Both the position numbers and the translations under genes were made by a program. 64,000 nt of DNA from Aphrophora alni. Lineage: Eukaryota; Arthropoda; Insecta; Hemiptera; Aphrophoridae. Each line of letters begins with the position of its first letter. Position 1 is the stretch's first letter. Under the pieces are notes generated by a model that ran no database searches, was not told the DNA's origin, and saw only the letters and a list, made by a program, of their open reading frames with translations. The stretch spans positions 8,834,724 to 8,898,723 of the forward strand of contig OY740776.1 of assembly GCA_963513935.1 (NCBI GenBank). Direction: 5' to 3'. Below, in pieces: positions 10,581-23,420 of the stretch.

Positions 10581-10650
10581 GGTGACTTGGCCCTGGCGGA
10601 TCTCGTAACTATACGAATATCACAATTTACTTGGCAAGTCAGGATTCGAA

Positions 10651-11886
10651 ATTACATTTTTGACAATAACTTCGCTATTTGTCATCGTATAGATGTGGGG
10701 TTGGTACCATTACATGCAGAATTTAAATCTGTACATTTGTATTTAATTTATTATAATATTAGTTCAATAACACAGGAGAAATTAACAAAAGACTTTGCTC
10801 AGAGGAAGGATAGGGTTTGATATTACATTTTTGACAATAACTTCGCTATTTGTCATCGTATAGATGTGGGGTTGGTACCATTACATGCAGAATTTAAATC
10901 TGTACATTTGTATTTAATTTATTATAATATTAGTTCAATAACACAGGAGAAATTAACAAAAGACTTTGCTCAGAGGAAGGATAGGGTTTGATATTACATT
11001 TTTGACAATAACTCCGCTATTTGTCATCGTATAGATGTGGGGTTGGTACCATTACATGCAGAATTTAAATCTGTACATTTGTATTTAATTTATTATAATA
11101 TTAGTTCAATAACACAGGAGAAATTAACAAAAGACTTTGCTCAGAGGAAGGATAGGGTTTGATATTACATTTTTGACAATAACTCCGCTATTTGTCATCG
11201 TATAGATGTGGGGTTGGTACCATTACATGCAGAATTTAAATCTGTACATTTGTATCTAATTTATTATAACATTAGTTCAATAAAACAGGAGAAATTAACA
11301 AAAGACTTTGCTCAGGGGAAGGATAGGGTTTGATATTACATTTTTGACAATAACTCCGCTATTTGTCATCGTATAGATGTGGGGTTGGTACCATTACATG
11401 CAGAATTTAAATCTGTAAATTTGTATCTAATTTATTATAACATTAGTTCAATAACACAGGAGAAATTAACAAAAGACTTTGCTCAGGGGAAGGATAGGGT
11501 TTGATATTACATTTTTGACAATAACTCCGCTATTTGTCATCGTAGAGAGGTGATAAAGGTACCATTACATGCAGAATTTAAATCTGTAAATTTGTATCTA
11601 ATTTATTATAACATTAGTTCAATAAAACAGGAGAAATTAACAAAAGACTTTGCTCAGGGGAAGGATAGGGTTTGATATTACATTTTTGACAATAACTCCG
11701 CTATTTGTCATCGTATGGATGTGGGGTTGGTACCATTACATGTAGAATTTAAATCTGTACATTTGTATCAATTTATTATAATATTAGTTCAATAACACAG
11801 GAGAAATTAACAAAAAACTTTGCTCAGGGGAAGGATAGGGTTTGATATTATATTTTTAACAATAACTTCGCTATTTGTAATCGTAG
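10651..11886. repeat. Satellite B: 171-bp tandem repeat, 7 copies plus a partial
   Basis: Unit starts (ATTACATTTTTGACAATAAC) fall at 10651, 10822, 10993, 11164, 11335, 11506 and 11677. That is exactly 171 bp each, then a 170-bp step to 11847 with a truncated last unit. The sixth copy has a block change (GAGAGGTGATAAAGG in place of TAGATGTGGGGTTGG) of equal length. Early copies read CTCAGAGGAAGG and later ones CTCAGGGGAAGG, so the array has two subtypes. It derives from the same source as 1300-1447. Confidence 0.95.
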
Positions 11887-11889
11887 ATA

Positions 11890-12600
11890 GTTTATATTTG
11901 ACTTTTGAACAAACCTCCAGAAGATAAGGACCTAACCACAGAAATCATCACTGAATTACTGAATATTTTAGATGAAACAATTCTATAGATATGAATTTTA
12001 ATCTTGAAAAATCGTACAGACATAAAAAATCTTAGCACCAGATGTATTTTCTCCACCATTCTACTGGAAGGGTAATCCAAATCTCCCCAATCAATACACG
12101 CTTATTGGCAGAAGGCCACAACTCCGGAAGCCCTCTCTAATGTCTTGAATTTAAAGGTTCAATAGATTTACTTTATACTAAAAGTATTGTCGACTGAAGT
12201 CGTTTTTTGTGAGATCTTGGTGACCAGTAAGTGACCAGTATCTTACGAAATATGGATCCATTATTTACAATATCAGAAAATATACAACATCAACGAAATA
12301 TAAATATACATTAATTAACAATAGTTTTTGTAACACATAATCAGCAAACCATATCGTGTCAACTCTGTTGACAGAAACGAATGGATTATAGACGAACCTG
12401 TCGGATGATATTTTCAAAATGGTTAGTAGATCTGAAACCCCCCATTTGATTTACATTTCCTAATTTACATTAACCCTCCATTTTAAGGCCTAATTCACGT
12501 GTTTAACAAGAATTATTTCAAATTCGCGAGTGCACTATTAAAGTTATCACTCTGAAATCACAAGATCCGACCTTTCGAGGGACTTAACTAAGTTGAATCA
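11890..12600. other. No recognisable gene
   Basis: AT-rich sequence without a convincing ORF or repeat structure. Short open frames on either strand have no recognisable domain. It separates satellite B from the retroelement tail. Confidence 0.4.
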
Positions 12601-12609
12601 ATCAAAAAA

Positions 12610-12965
12610 TTCCGTTTACAAAAAAGAATTGTGCGTTCAATATTCCATCTAAATTACAATCAATCTTGTATACCTTGTTACAAAAACATAATATTTTAAC
12701 TTTCCCTTGTATTTATTTTTATGAAACTTTAATTTTCTTTAAGAGCAATCAGAATATATTTGAAATCCATCAGCACCACCACGAATACCCTCTCCGTCAA
12801 AAACTTCTTCTACATCCTGTTCACAGATTTAAATTAGTTGAACGCGTAATTTACGACTCTTCACATTTCCAGAAAATATGAAAATAGTTCCATCAAGAGT
12901 TCACTCGGGTGCTACCTCCTACAAAAAAAAGCTTTATACTCTGTTAAAGAATACCTTTAAAGAAG
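12610..12965 (+). pseudogene. Non-LTR retrotransposon: C-terminal end of reverse transcriptase ORF
   Basis: The plus strand reads LQKRIVRSIFHLNYNQSC upstream. An open stretch (12666-12881) follows with LTFPCIYFYETLIFFKSN, a HQHHHEYPLRQK segment and HPVHRFKLVERVIYD, and then, after a stop, KSSLGCYLLQK and a frame-shifted KEYL-like end. This is the usual C-terminal pattern of CR1/Jockey-type elements: 'LQKR.IR', then 'L..PSLY.YE...F.K', then 'H.Y..R', and finally 'LK.YLL...FYS..E.L'. The catalytic RT core is absent, which fits 5' truncation during target-primed reverse transcription. At least two lesions break the frame. Confidence 0.7.
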
Positions 12966-13261
12966 TACCTAAACTCGGTCTGCAGGTGTCAGAAAAAATT
13001 TCTTTGCAGATATTTTAATTTGCTGTCTTGTTTTGTTAAACTTGTAGGTATGCCTATGTATTATTTAATGTATATGTACATTTTATTTTAGTAATTACTG
13101 GTATGTAGGATTCATGACATGTCAAATGTTTCATGTGTAACAAACAAAAAAATGATCAAATAAATAAAATAATCTGAAATATTTCACCAAACCAAAATAA
13201 AATTACAAACAATAGAGAAACACGTCTGTCTTCGGCTTTAAGTTACAAACTGCGAGTGTAC

Positions 13262-13540
13262 TAGTGATGTGTGAGTTCGAATTAAAATACTCGGTGAATC
13301 CGAGTATCAAAATCCTCGGAATATTCCGATTATTAAATCCTCGGATTCGGAATAAAATATTCGTAACTAGGAACAAGGAGACGATATAATATTCGTTAGT
13401 AAATTCGCTGATTGGTAAATCCGCGTTCGAATCCGATGCGCAAAATCGTTCTGCGCAGATACTCGAATTCGAAATAACAATCCGAATATTGAAATCATTT
13501 TAAACCGATTAATTCGATTTCACCCGAGTATCAACATCTG
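13262..13540 (+). mobile_element. hAT-like non-autonomous element, short copy (same family as 60396-61179)
   Basis: It starts TAGTGATGTGTGAGTTCGAA and ends near ACCCGAGTATCAACATC, as does the 60.4-kb copy. Both share AAAATACTCGGTGA, ATCCTCGG, GGAACAAGGAG, TTCTGCGCAGATACTCGA and GAAATCATT. This copy lacks the ~500-bp AT-rich interior and the CA microsatellite of the other. Its target duplication is not clear. Confidence 0.75.
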
Positions 13541-14070
13541 TACCGCTGGGCGTTGGCGCATCTTCCGTGTTAACAGTTTCATCTACGAGACAAAGGGAAC
13601 AAATTATGCAACCCGCAACACACCAATGTAGAACAAGAAACCTGCGAAATAGGAGTACGAAAAGCTAAATACGCCACAAATAGACAATTCTTGTTTTTCT
13701 GCTGCTGCGAATTTAAAAGGTATTTAACTGTTCCACACATCTTTTTGTACATCCAGTATACGTATAATTGGTGGCCATTTCATACATACTAAGAGGAAGA
13801 TAACAGCTATAATATTGGAAACACTAGTATACAAAGAACAGTATAGAATTAGAGTGACAAAGCACAGGATGTTGACACGCCCACTGGTTTCCTTCTACAG
13901 TTACAGTCGCTCCTTTGCTCCTTTGTTAGGAAAGTGTTTTGTCCAGTGTGTTGACAATATTAGGGTTGTCGTTCAGCTAAATCATGACAGAATGATGGTT
14001 CAATTTTACAACCTTCTTGACTTCTTCATTATTATACACTAATATGACATAAAATAGCTGTAGGTCTGTC

Positions 14071-17000
14071 AACTCACTTTGGTAATATTCATTAGAAGTC
14101 ATCGACAAACTTAACATGTTATCAGGTTGATACAAAATTGGAAGAAACTAATCTGTGAAAAGAACGGTTAAAAATACTGCACAAACTTTCTCAATCATCC
14201 ATCTTCAAAACAGTAATTTATGCGACGATTGTATAATGATAACTCACTTTGGTAATATTCATTAGAAGTCATCGACAAACTTAACATGTTATCAGGTTGA
14301 TATAAAATTGGAAGAAACTAATCTGTGAAAAGAACGGTTAAAAATACTGCACAAACTTTCTCAATCCATCCATCCTCAAAACAGTAATTTATGCGACGAT
14401 TGTATAATGATAACTCACTTTGGTAATATTCATTAGAAGTCATCGACAAACTTAACATGTTATCAGGTTGATATAAAATTGGAAGAAACTAATCTGTGAA
14501 AAGAACGGTTAAAAATACTGCACAAACTTTCTCAATCCATCCATCCCCAAAACAGTAATTATTGCGACGATTGTATAATGATAACTCACTTTGGTAATAT
14601 TCATTAGAAGTCATCGACAAACTTAACATGTTATCAGGTTGATACAAAATTGGAAGAAACTAATCTGTGAAAAGAACGGTTAAAAATACTGCACAAACTT
14701 TCTCAATCCATCCATCCTCAAAACAGTAATTTATGCGACGATTGTATAATGATAACTCACTTTGGTAATATTCATTAGAAGTCATCGACAAACTTAACAT
14801 GTTATCGGGTTGATATAAAATTGGAAGAAACTAATCTGTGAAAAGAACGGTTAAAAATACTGCACAAACTTTCTCAATCCATCCATCCTCAAAACAGTAA
14901 TTTATGCGACGATTGTATAATGATAACTCACTTTGGTAATATTCATTAGAAGTCATCGACAAACTTAACATGTTATCAGGTTGATATAAAATTGGAAGAA
15001 ACTAATCTGTGAAAAGAACGGTTAAAAATACTGCACAAACTTTCTCAATCCATCCATCCCCAAAACAGTAATTATTGCGACGATTGTATAATGATAACTC
15101 ACTTTGGTAATATTCATTAGAAGTCATCGACAAACTTAACATGTTATCGGGTTGATATAAAATTGGAAGAAACTAATCTGTGAAAAGAACGGTTAAAAAT
15201 ACTGCACAAACTTTCTCAATCCATCCATCCTCAAAACAGTAATTTATGCGATGATTGTATAATGATAACTTACTTTGGTAATATTCATTAGAAGTCATCC
15301 ACAAACTTAACATGTTATCAGGTTGATATAAAATAAGAAGAAACTAATCTGTGAAAAGAACGGTTAAAAATACTGCACAAACTTTCTCAATCCATCCATC
15401 CTCAAAACAGTAATTAATGCGACGATTGTATAATGATAACTCACTTTGGTAATATTCATTAGAAGTCATCGACAAACTTAACATGTTATCGGGTTGATAT
15501 AAAATTGGAAGAAACTAATCTGTGAAAAGAACGGTTAAAAATACTGCACAAACTTTCTCAATCATCCATCCTCAAAACAGTAATTAATGCGACGATTGTA
15601 TAATGTAACTCACTTTGGTAATATTCATTAGAAGTCATCGACAAACTTAACATGTTATCAGGTTGATATAAAATTGGAAGAAACTAATCTGTGAAAAGAA
15701 CGGTTAAAAATACTGCACAAACTTTCTCAATCATCCATCCTCAAAACAGTAATTAATGCGACGATTGTATAATGATAACTCACTTTGGTAATATTCATTA
15801 GAAGTCATCGACAAACTTAACATGTTATCAGGTTGATATAAAATTGGAAGAAACTAATCTGTGAAAAGAACGGTTAAAAATACTGCACAAACTTTCTCAA
15901 TCCATCCATCCTCAAAACAGTAATTAATGCGACGATTGTATAATGATAACTCACTTTGGTAATATTCATTAGAAGTCATCGACAAACTTAACATGTTATC
16001 GGGTTGATATAAAATAAGAAGAAACTAATCTGTGAAAAGAACGGTTAAAAATACTGCACAAACTTTCTCAATCATCCATCCTCAAAACAGTAATTAATGC
16101 GACGATTGTATAATGTAACTCACTTTGGTAATATTCATTAGAAGTCATCGACAAACTTAACATGTTATCGGGTTGATATAAAATAAGAAGAAACTAATCT
16201 GTGAAAAGAACGGTTAAAAATACTGCACAAACTTTCTCAATCCATCCATCCTCAAAACAGTAATTAATGCGACGATTGTATAATGTAACTCACTTTGGTA
16301 ATATTCATTAGAAGTCATCGACAAACTTAACATGTTATCGGGTTGATATAAAATTGGAAGAAACTAATCTGTGAAAAGAACGGTTAAAAATACTGCACAA
16401 ACTTTCTCAATCCATCCATCCTCAAAACAGTAATTAATGCGACGATTGTATAATGATAACTCACTTTGGTAATATTCATTAGAAGTCATCGACAAACTTA
16501 ACATGTTATCGGGTTGATATAAAATTGGAAGAAACTAATCTGTGAAAAGAACGGTTAAAAATACTGCACAAACTTTCTCAATCATCCATCCTCAAAACAG
16601 TAATTAATGCGACGATTGTATAATGTAACTCACTTTGGTAATATTCATTAGAAGTCATCGACAAACTTAACATGTTATCAGGTTGATATAAAATTGGAAG
16701 AAACTAATCTGTGAAAAGAACGGTTAAAAATACTGCACAAACTTTCTCAATCATCCATCCTCAAAACAGTAATTAATGCGACGATTGTATAATGATAACT
16801 CACTTTGGTAATATTCATTAGAAGTCATCGACAAACTTAACATGTTATCAGGTTGATATAAAATTGGAAGAAACTAATCTGTGAAAAGAACGGTTAAAAA
16901 TACTGCACAAACTTTCTCAATCCATCCATCCTCAAAACAGTAATTAATGCGACGATTGTATAATGATAACTCACTTTGGTAATATTCATTAGAAGTCATC

Positions 17001-20000
17001 GACAAACTTAACATGTTATCGGGTTGATATAAAATAAGAAGAAACTAATCTGTGAAAAGAACGGTTAAAAATACTGCACAAACTTTCTCAATCCATCCAT
17101 CCTCAATACAGTAATTAATGCGACGATTGTATAATGTAACTCACTTTGGTAATATTCATTAGAAGTCATCGACAAACTTAACATGTTATCGGGTTGATAT
17201 AAAATTGGAAGAAACTAATCTGTGAAAAGAACGGTTAAAAATACTGCACAAACTTTCTCAATCATCCATCCTCAATACAGTAATTAATGCGACGATTGTA
17301 TAATGTAACTCACTTTGGTAATATTCATTAGAAGTCATCGACAAACTTAACATGTTATCGGGTTGATATAAAGTTGGAAGAAACTAATCTGTGAAAAGAA
17401 CGGTTAAAAATACTGCACAAACTTTCTCAATCCATCCATCCTCAATACAGTAATTAATGCGACGATTGTATAATGTAACTCACTTTGGTAATATTCATTA
17501 GAAGTCATCGACAAACTTAACATGTTATCGGGTTGATATAAAATTGGAAGAAACTAATCTGTGAAAAGAACGGTTAAAAATACTGCACAAACTTTCTCAA
17601 TCATCCATCCTCAATACAGTAATTTATGCGACGATTGTATAATGTAACTCACTTTGGTAATATTCATTAGAAGTCATCGACAAACTTAACATGTTATCAG
17701 GTTGATATAAAATTGGAAGAAACTAATCTGTGAAAAGAACGGTTAAAAATACTGCACAAACTTTCTCAATCCATCCATCCCCAAAACAGTAATTAATGCG
17801 ACGATTGTATAATGTAACTCAGTTTGGTAATATTCATTAGAAGTCATCGACAAACTTAACATGTTATCAGGTTGATACAAAATTGGAAGAAACTAATCTG
17901 TGAAAAGAACGGTTAAAAATACTGCACAAACTTTCTCAATCCATCCATCCCCAAAACAGTATTTTATGCGACGATTGTATAATGTAACTCAGTTTGGTAA
18001 TATTCATTAGAAGTCATCGACAAACTTAACATGTTATCAGGTTGATACAAAATTGGAAGAAACTAATCTGTGAAAAGAACGGTTAAAAATACTGCACAAA
18101 CTTTCTCAATCCATCCATCCCCAAAACAGTAATTTATGCGACGATTGTATAATGATAACTCACTTTGGTAATATTCATTAGAAGTCATCGACAAACTTAA
18201 CATGTTATCGGGTTGATATAAAATTGGAAGAAACTAATCTGTGAAAAGAACGGTTAAAAATACTGCACAAACTTTCTCAATCATCCATCCTCAATACAGT
18301 AATTAATGCGACGATTGTATAATGTAACTCACTTTGGTAATATTCATTAGAAGTCATCGACAAACTTAACATGTTATCGGGTTGATATAAAATTGGAAGA
18401 AACTAATCTGTGAAAAGAACGGTTAAAAATACTGCACAAACTTTCTCAATCCATCCATCCTCAATACAGTAATTAATGCGACGATTGTATAATGTAACTC
18501 ACTTTGGTAATATTCATTAGAAGTCATCGACAAACTTAACATGTTATCGGGTTGATATAAAATTGGAAGAAACTAATCTGTGAAAAGAACGGTTAAAAAT
18601 ACTGCACAAACTTTCTCAATCCATCCATCCTCAATACAGTAATTAATGCGACGATTGTATAATGTAACTCACTTTGGTAATATTCATTAGAAGTCATCGA
18701 CAAACTTAACATGTTATCGGGTTGATATAAAATTGGAAGAAACTAATCTGTGAAAAGAACGGTTAAAAATACTGCACAAACTTTCTCAATCATCCATCCT
18801 CAATACAGTAATTAATGCGACGATTGTATAATGTAACTCACTTTGGTAATATTCATTAGAAGTCATCGACAAACTTAACATGTTATCGGGTTGATATAAA
18901 ATTGGAAGAAACTAATCTGTGAAAAGAACGGTTAAAAATACTGCACAAACTTTCTCAATCATCCATCCTCAATACAGTAATTAATGCGACGATTGTATAA
19001 TGTAACTCACTTTGGTAATATTCATTAGAAGTCATCGACAAACTTAACATGTTATCGGGTTGATATAAAATTGGAAGAAACTAATCTGTGAAAAGAACGG
19101 TTAAAAATACTGCACAAACTTTCTCAATCCATCCATCCTCAATACAGTAATTAATGCGACGATTGTATAATGTAACTCACTTTGGTAATATTCATTAGAA
19201 GTCATCGACAAACTTAACATGTTATCGGGTTGATATAAAATTGGAAGAAACTAATCTGTGAAAAGAACGGTTAAAAATACTGCACAAACTTTCTCAATCC
19301 ATCCATCCTCAATACAGTAATTTATGCGACGATTGTATAATGTAACTCACTTTGGTAATATTCATTAGAAGTCATCGACAAACTTAACATGTTATCGGGT
19401 TGATATAAAATTGGAAGAAACTAATCTGTGAAAAGAACGGTTAAAAATACTGCACAAACTTTCTCAATCATCCATCCTCAATACAGTAATTAATGCGACG
19501 ATTGTATAATGTAACTCACTTTGGTAATATTCATTAGAAGTCATCGACAAACTTAACATGTTATCGGGTTGATATAAAATTGGAAGAAACTAATCTGTGA
19601 AAAGAACGGTTAAAAATACTGCACAAACTTTCTCAATCATCCATCCTCAATACAGTAATTAATGCGACGATTGTATAATGTAACTCACTTTGGTAATATT
19701 CATTAGAAGTCATCGACAAACTTAACATGTTATCGGGTTGATATAAAATTGGAAGAAACTAATCTGTGAAAAGAACGGTTAAAAATACTGCACAAACTTT
19801 CTCAATCCATCCATCCTCAATACAGTAATTTATGCGACGATTGTATAATGTAACTCACTTTGGTAATATTCATTAGAAGTCATCGACAAACTTAACATGT
19901 TATCAGGTTGATATAAAATTGGAAGAAACTAATCTGTGAAAAGAACGGTTAAAAATACTGCACAAACTTTCTCAATCATCCATCCTCAATACAGTAATTA

Positions 20001-21713
20001 ATGCGACGATTGTATAATGTAACTCACTTTGGTAATATTCATTAGAAGTCATCGACAAACTTAACATGTTATCAGGTTGATATAAAATTGGAAGAAACTA
20101 ATCTGTGAAAAGAACGGTTAAAAATACTGCACAAACTTTCTCAATCATCCATCCTCAATACAGTAATTAATGCGACGATTGTATAATGTAACTCACTTTG
20201 GTAATATTCATTAGAAGTCATCGACAAACTTAACATGTTATCGGGTTGATATAAAATTGGAAGAAACTAATCTGTGAAAAGAACGGTTAAAAATACTGCA
20301 CAAACTTTCTCAATCATCCATCCTCAATACAGTAATTAATGCGACGATTGTATAATGTAACTCACTTTGGTAATATTCATTAGAAGTCATCGACAAACTT
20401 AACATGTTATCAGGTTGATATAAAATTGGAAGAAACTAATCTGTGAAAAGAACGGTTAAAAATACTGCACAAACTTTCTCAATCATCCATCCTCAATACA
20501 GTAATTAATGCGACGATTGTATAATGTAACTCACTTTGGTAATATTCATTAGAAGTCATCGACAAACTTAACATGTTATCGGGTTGATATAAAATTGGAA
20601 GAAACTAATCTGTGAAAAGAACGGTTAAAAATACTGCACAAACTTTCTCAATCCATCCATCCTCAAAACAGTAATTAATGCGACGATTGTATAATGTAAC
20701 TCACTTTGGTAATATTCATTAGAAGTCATCGACAAACTTAACATGTTATCGGGTTGATATAAAATTGGAAGAAACTAATCTGTGAAAAGAACGGTTAAAA
20801 ATACTGCACAAACTTTCTCAATCCATCCATCCTCAATACAGTAATTAATGCGACGATTGTATAATGTAACTCACTTTGGTAATATTCATTAGAAGTCATC
20901 GACAAACTTAACATGTTATCGGGTTGATATAAAATTGGAAGAAACTAATCTGTGAAAAGAACGGTTAAAAATACTGCACAAACTTTCTCAATCCATCCAT
21001 CCTCAAAACAGTAATTAATGCGACGATTGTATAATGTAACTCACTTTGGTAATATTCATTAGAAGTCATCGACAAACTTAACATGTTATCGGGTTGATAT
21101 AAAATTGGAAGAAACTAATCTGTGAAAAGAACGGTTAAAAATACTGCACAAACTTTCTCAATCATCCATCCTCAATACAGTAATTAATGCGACGATTGTA
21201 TAATGTAACTCACTTTGGTAATATTCATTAGAAGTCATCGACAAACTTAACATGTTATCAGGTTGATATAAAATTGGAAGAAACTAATCTGTGAAAAGAA
21301 CGGTTAAAAATACTGCACAAACTTTCTCAATCCATCCATCCCCAAAACAGTAATTAATGCGACGATTGTATAATGTAACTCAGTTTGGTAATATTCATTA
21401 GAAGTCATCGACAAACTTAACATGTTATCAGGTTGATACAAAATTGGAAGAAACTAATCTGTGAAAAGAACGGTTAAAAATACTGCACAAACTTTCTCAA
21501 TCCATCCATCCCCAAAACAGTATTTTATGCGACGATTGTATAATGTAACTCAGTTTGGTAATATTCATTAGAAGTCATCGACAAACTTAACATGTTATCA
21601 GGTTGATATAAAATTGGAAGAAACTAATCTGTGAAAAGAACGGTTAAAAATACTGCACAAACTTTCTCAATCCATCCATCCCCAAAACTGTAATTTATGC
21701 GACGATTGTATAA
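14071..21713. repeat. Satellite D: ~170-bp tandem repeat, about 45 copies
   Basis: The unit starts AACTCACTTTGGTAATATTC and ends near GCGACGATTGTATAATG. Early unit starts are 14071, 14241, 14412, 14583, 14754, 14925 and 15096 (170-171 bp); the last starts at 21547. Length variants come from ATGATAACTC versus ATGTAACTC and CAATCCATCCATCC versus CAATCATCCATCC. Other markers are CAGGTTG/CGGGTTG, AAATTGGAAG/AAATAAGAAG, CTCAAAACAG/CTCAATACAG/CCCAAAACAG and CTCACTTTGG/CTCAGTTTGG. These markers travel in blocks (see findings). Copies are nearly identical, implying recent amplification or conversion. There is no ORF across the unit. A nucleosome-length unit is typical of (peri)centromeric or subtelomeric satellites, but location is not known. 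Confidence 0.98.
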
Positions 21714-21936
21714 TGTTAACCCACGCAAGAATTTTAATTAGGAACTTTAAAGGAGTGCGTTTATAACCGCATACGATTGTTTAGATAGGGAAATATAGAG
21801 AATATTATATTTGAAATTCCAGAACGTTTGAGGGTATAAAACGTAAACAAAAGCTCAACCCAACATAAACTATTTCTGTAAAGACTATGGGAATGCTGAG
21901 AGAACCTCAATGCTTACTTTACTTTATCCAACGCCA

Positions 21937-22150
21937 TCCGTCCTTGACAGTTCGGCCATTAGACGACGGGCCTCCCAGTAGCGTGTTGCGATGTCATCGG
22001 GCATGTTCGTGAGGTTGATGCATGTCATAAGGTGAAGGGCGTCCATCCGGGAGGACTGGCAGAGAGGACAGCAGTCATTTGGAGCCAGGCCGATTCTGTG
22101 CAGATGGGCCTGAAGATAGTCGTGCCCAGTCGTTGTTCTAAAGAGAGAAA
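21937..22150 (-). pseudogene. Retroelement ORF2 C-terminal zinc-finger tail (minus strand)
   Basis: The minus strand, open for about 65 codons, reads TGHDYLQAHLHRIGLAP, CCPLCQSSRMDALHLMTC and later RYWEARRLMAELS. The 'TGH..L..HL.RIGL....C.LC......D..HL..C' pattern is the conserved tail downstream of RNase H in many insect non-LTR elements, and the RYWEARR end is also typical. It lies directly beside a plus-strand RNase H fragment of another copy. No start is present, so it is a 5'-truncated remnant. Confidence 0.75.
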
Positions 22151-22740
22151 CGGCAGTGGATCTCTCCAGTCGTCGGCCCTCAATTCTTTATCACAGGAAA
22201 ACCTGGTAACATTGTACTGGGTCCCGGGAGTTGAGGGTAACCAGAAGGCAGACAATCTAGCTAAACTGGGCTCTGCATCAGAGTTTGTAGGACCTGAGTA
22301 GCTGTAGGAATATCTGTGTCTGACCAAGATGACCATAAACAGGTGAGTTCATGCAAAACACCAGCAGGGGAGGAAGCCTTAAGGGGCACTCACATAGTAA
22401 ATTATTAAGGCCATCCCTTCAGGTAGTCCAGTCCTGAAAGGACAATATTGAACCGAGGTAGGGGACAACTCAGACAAAGTACGCGACACTGTCAGAGAGT
22501 GCACTTGTACAGGATAGGAGCTTATCTTCAAGAAGAAACTGTCTGTAGACTGTGCGGGAAACATGAGGAGATCTCGACTACATCATTTTCAATTGTGAGG
22601 CTCTGACCAATAAGAGGCGAAAGGTTTCTAAATTCCTGAGGACAAACTACTAACTCGTAAGGGAACAAACCTGCTAAGCTAGAATGAGGAGGCTTTATTT
22701 GTATAATAGGCCAACGGATGCGATGTCAGGGCTGGTTAAA
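22150..22740 (+). pseudogene. Retroelement RNase H end and C-terminal tail (plus strand), broken
   Basis: LVTLYWVPGVEGNQKADNLA, followed by a KLGSASEFVGPE segment (about 22200-22300), is the end of an RNase H domain; the usual 'WVPGH.G...NE.AD.LA' motif has Val where catalytic His is normally found. Downstream, across several frames, the fragments SESALVQDRSL, a Cys-bearing segment and FNCEALTNKRRKV (about 22570-22630) match the C-terminal tail of Jockey-like ORF2. Stops and frameshifts make it inactive. The first catalytic parts of RNase H are missing. Confidence 0.7.
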
Positions 22741-22744
22741 AAGA

Positions 22745-23420
22745 AGAACCTTTAAATTCCAAATTAAATCAATCAAAGTCTATCTGGCAATGAAAATTGT
22801 TCAACTTACGTTTGTTACAAGAAATATCTCAATTGGTGCTTCATTTATAAATATTTTGATTTGCTCAGCGGAAAATATTTTTGCTTCTTTTCTCTGAATA
22901 GCCTTCTGATTTTTTTTTAACCGACCAATAAGATTGTAGGAACGATGTGTCTATTTGATATTTTATAAATGGTAGACTTGAGCATATAATAAATTAACAA
23001 CAGGGAATATTTATCAGCAATCAATACATTCTCAGAAAATGAATTAATGGCATTTTTTCCTCCGTAGTGCATGAAATGAAATACACTTTCTCATATTTTC
23101 CATCAACTTCAAAAGCCGATTGTCTTAGCCAATTTAGCTTTTTCGATTGTCACTTGGAGTGAGGGGCATATTTTTGTTCGTCACTCATTCAGCAGTTAGT
23201 GTTAAACTTGGACCACCCGAACAACCTGTTCCGGTATGAAAGGAAATAATCATTTTCTTGGGTTGTCAGAACCACAATAGCGTAAACTAACCTCAAAATA
23301 GAAATTATTAAACAGTTTAACGGATCACAGTTAAACAAGTGATGATTAATTGACGATTCTGGAAACATCTCGTGTTTCATATTGGTTCATTTTAGCTTCT
23401 AAGCAACTTATGAAGAAAAT
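22745..23420. other. No recognisable gene
   Basis: AT-rich spacer between the retroelement tails and satellite E. I see no coding or repeat structure that I can support. Confidence 0.4.

Noticed and set aside
14071..21713. Regular repeats considered as a CRISPR array or rDNA spacer
   Set aside because: There is no repeat/spacer alternation; whole 170-bp units are repeated with point variants. No rRNA sequence nearby.
22025..22336. 103-codon minus-strand frame
   Set aside because: The retroelement tail motif lies in a different minus frame; this one is a shadow.
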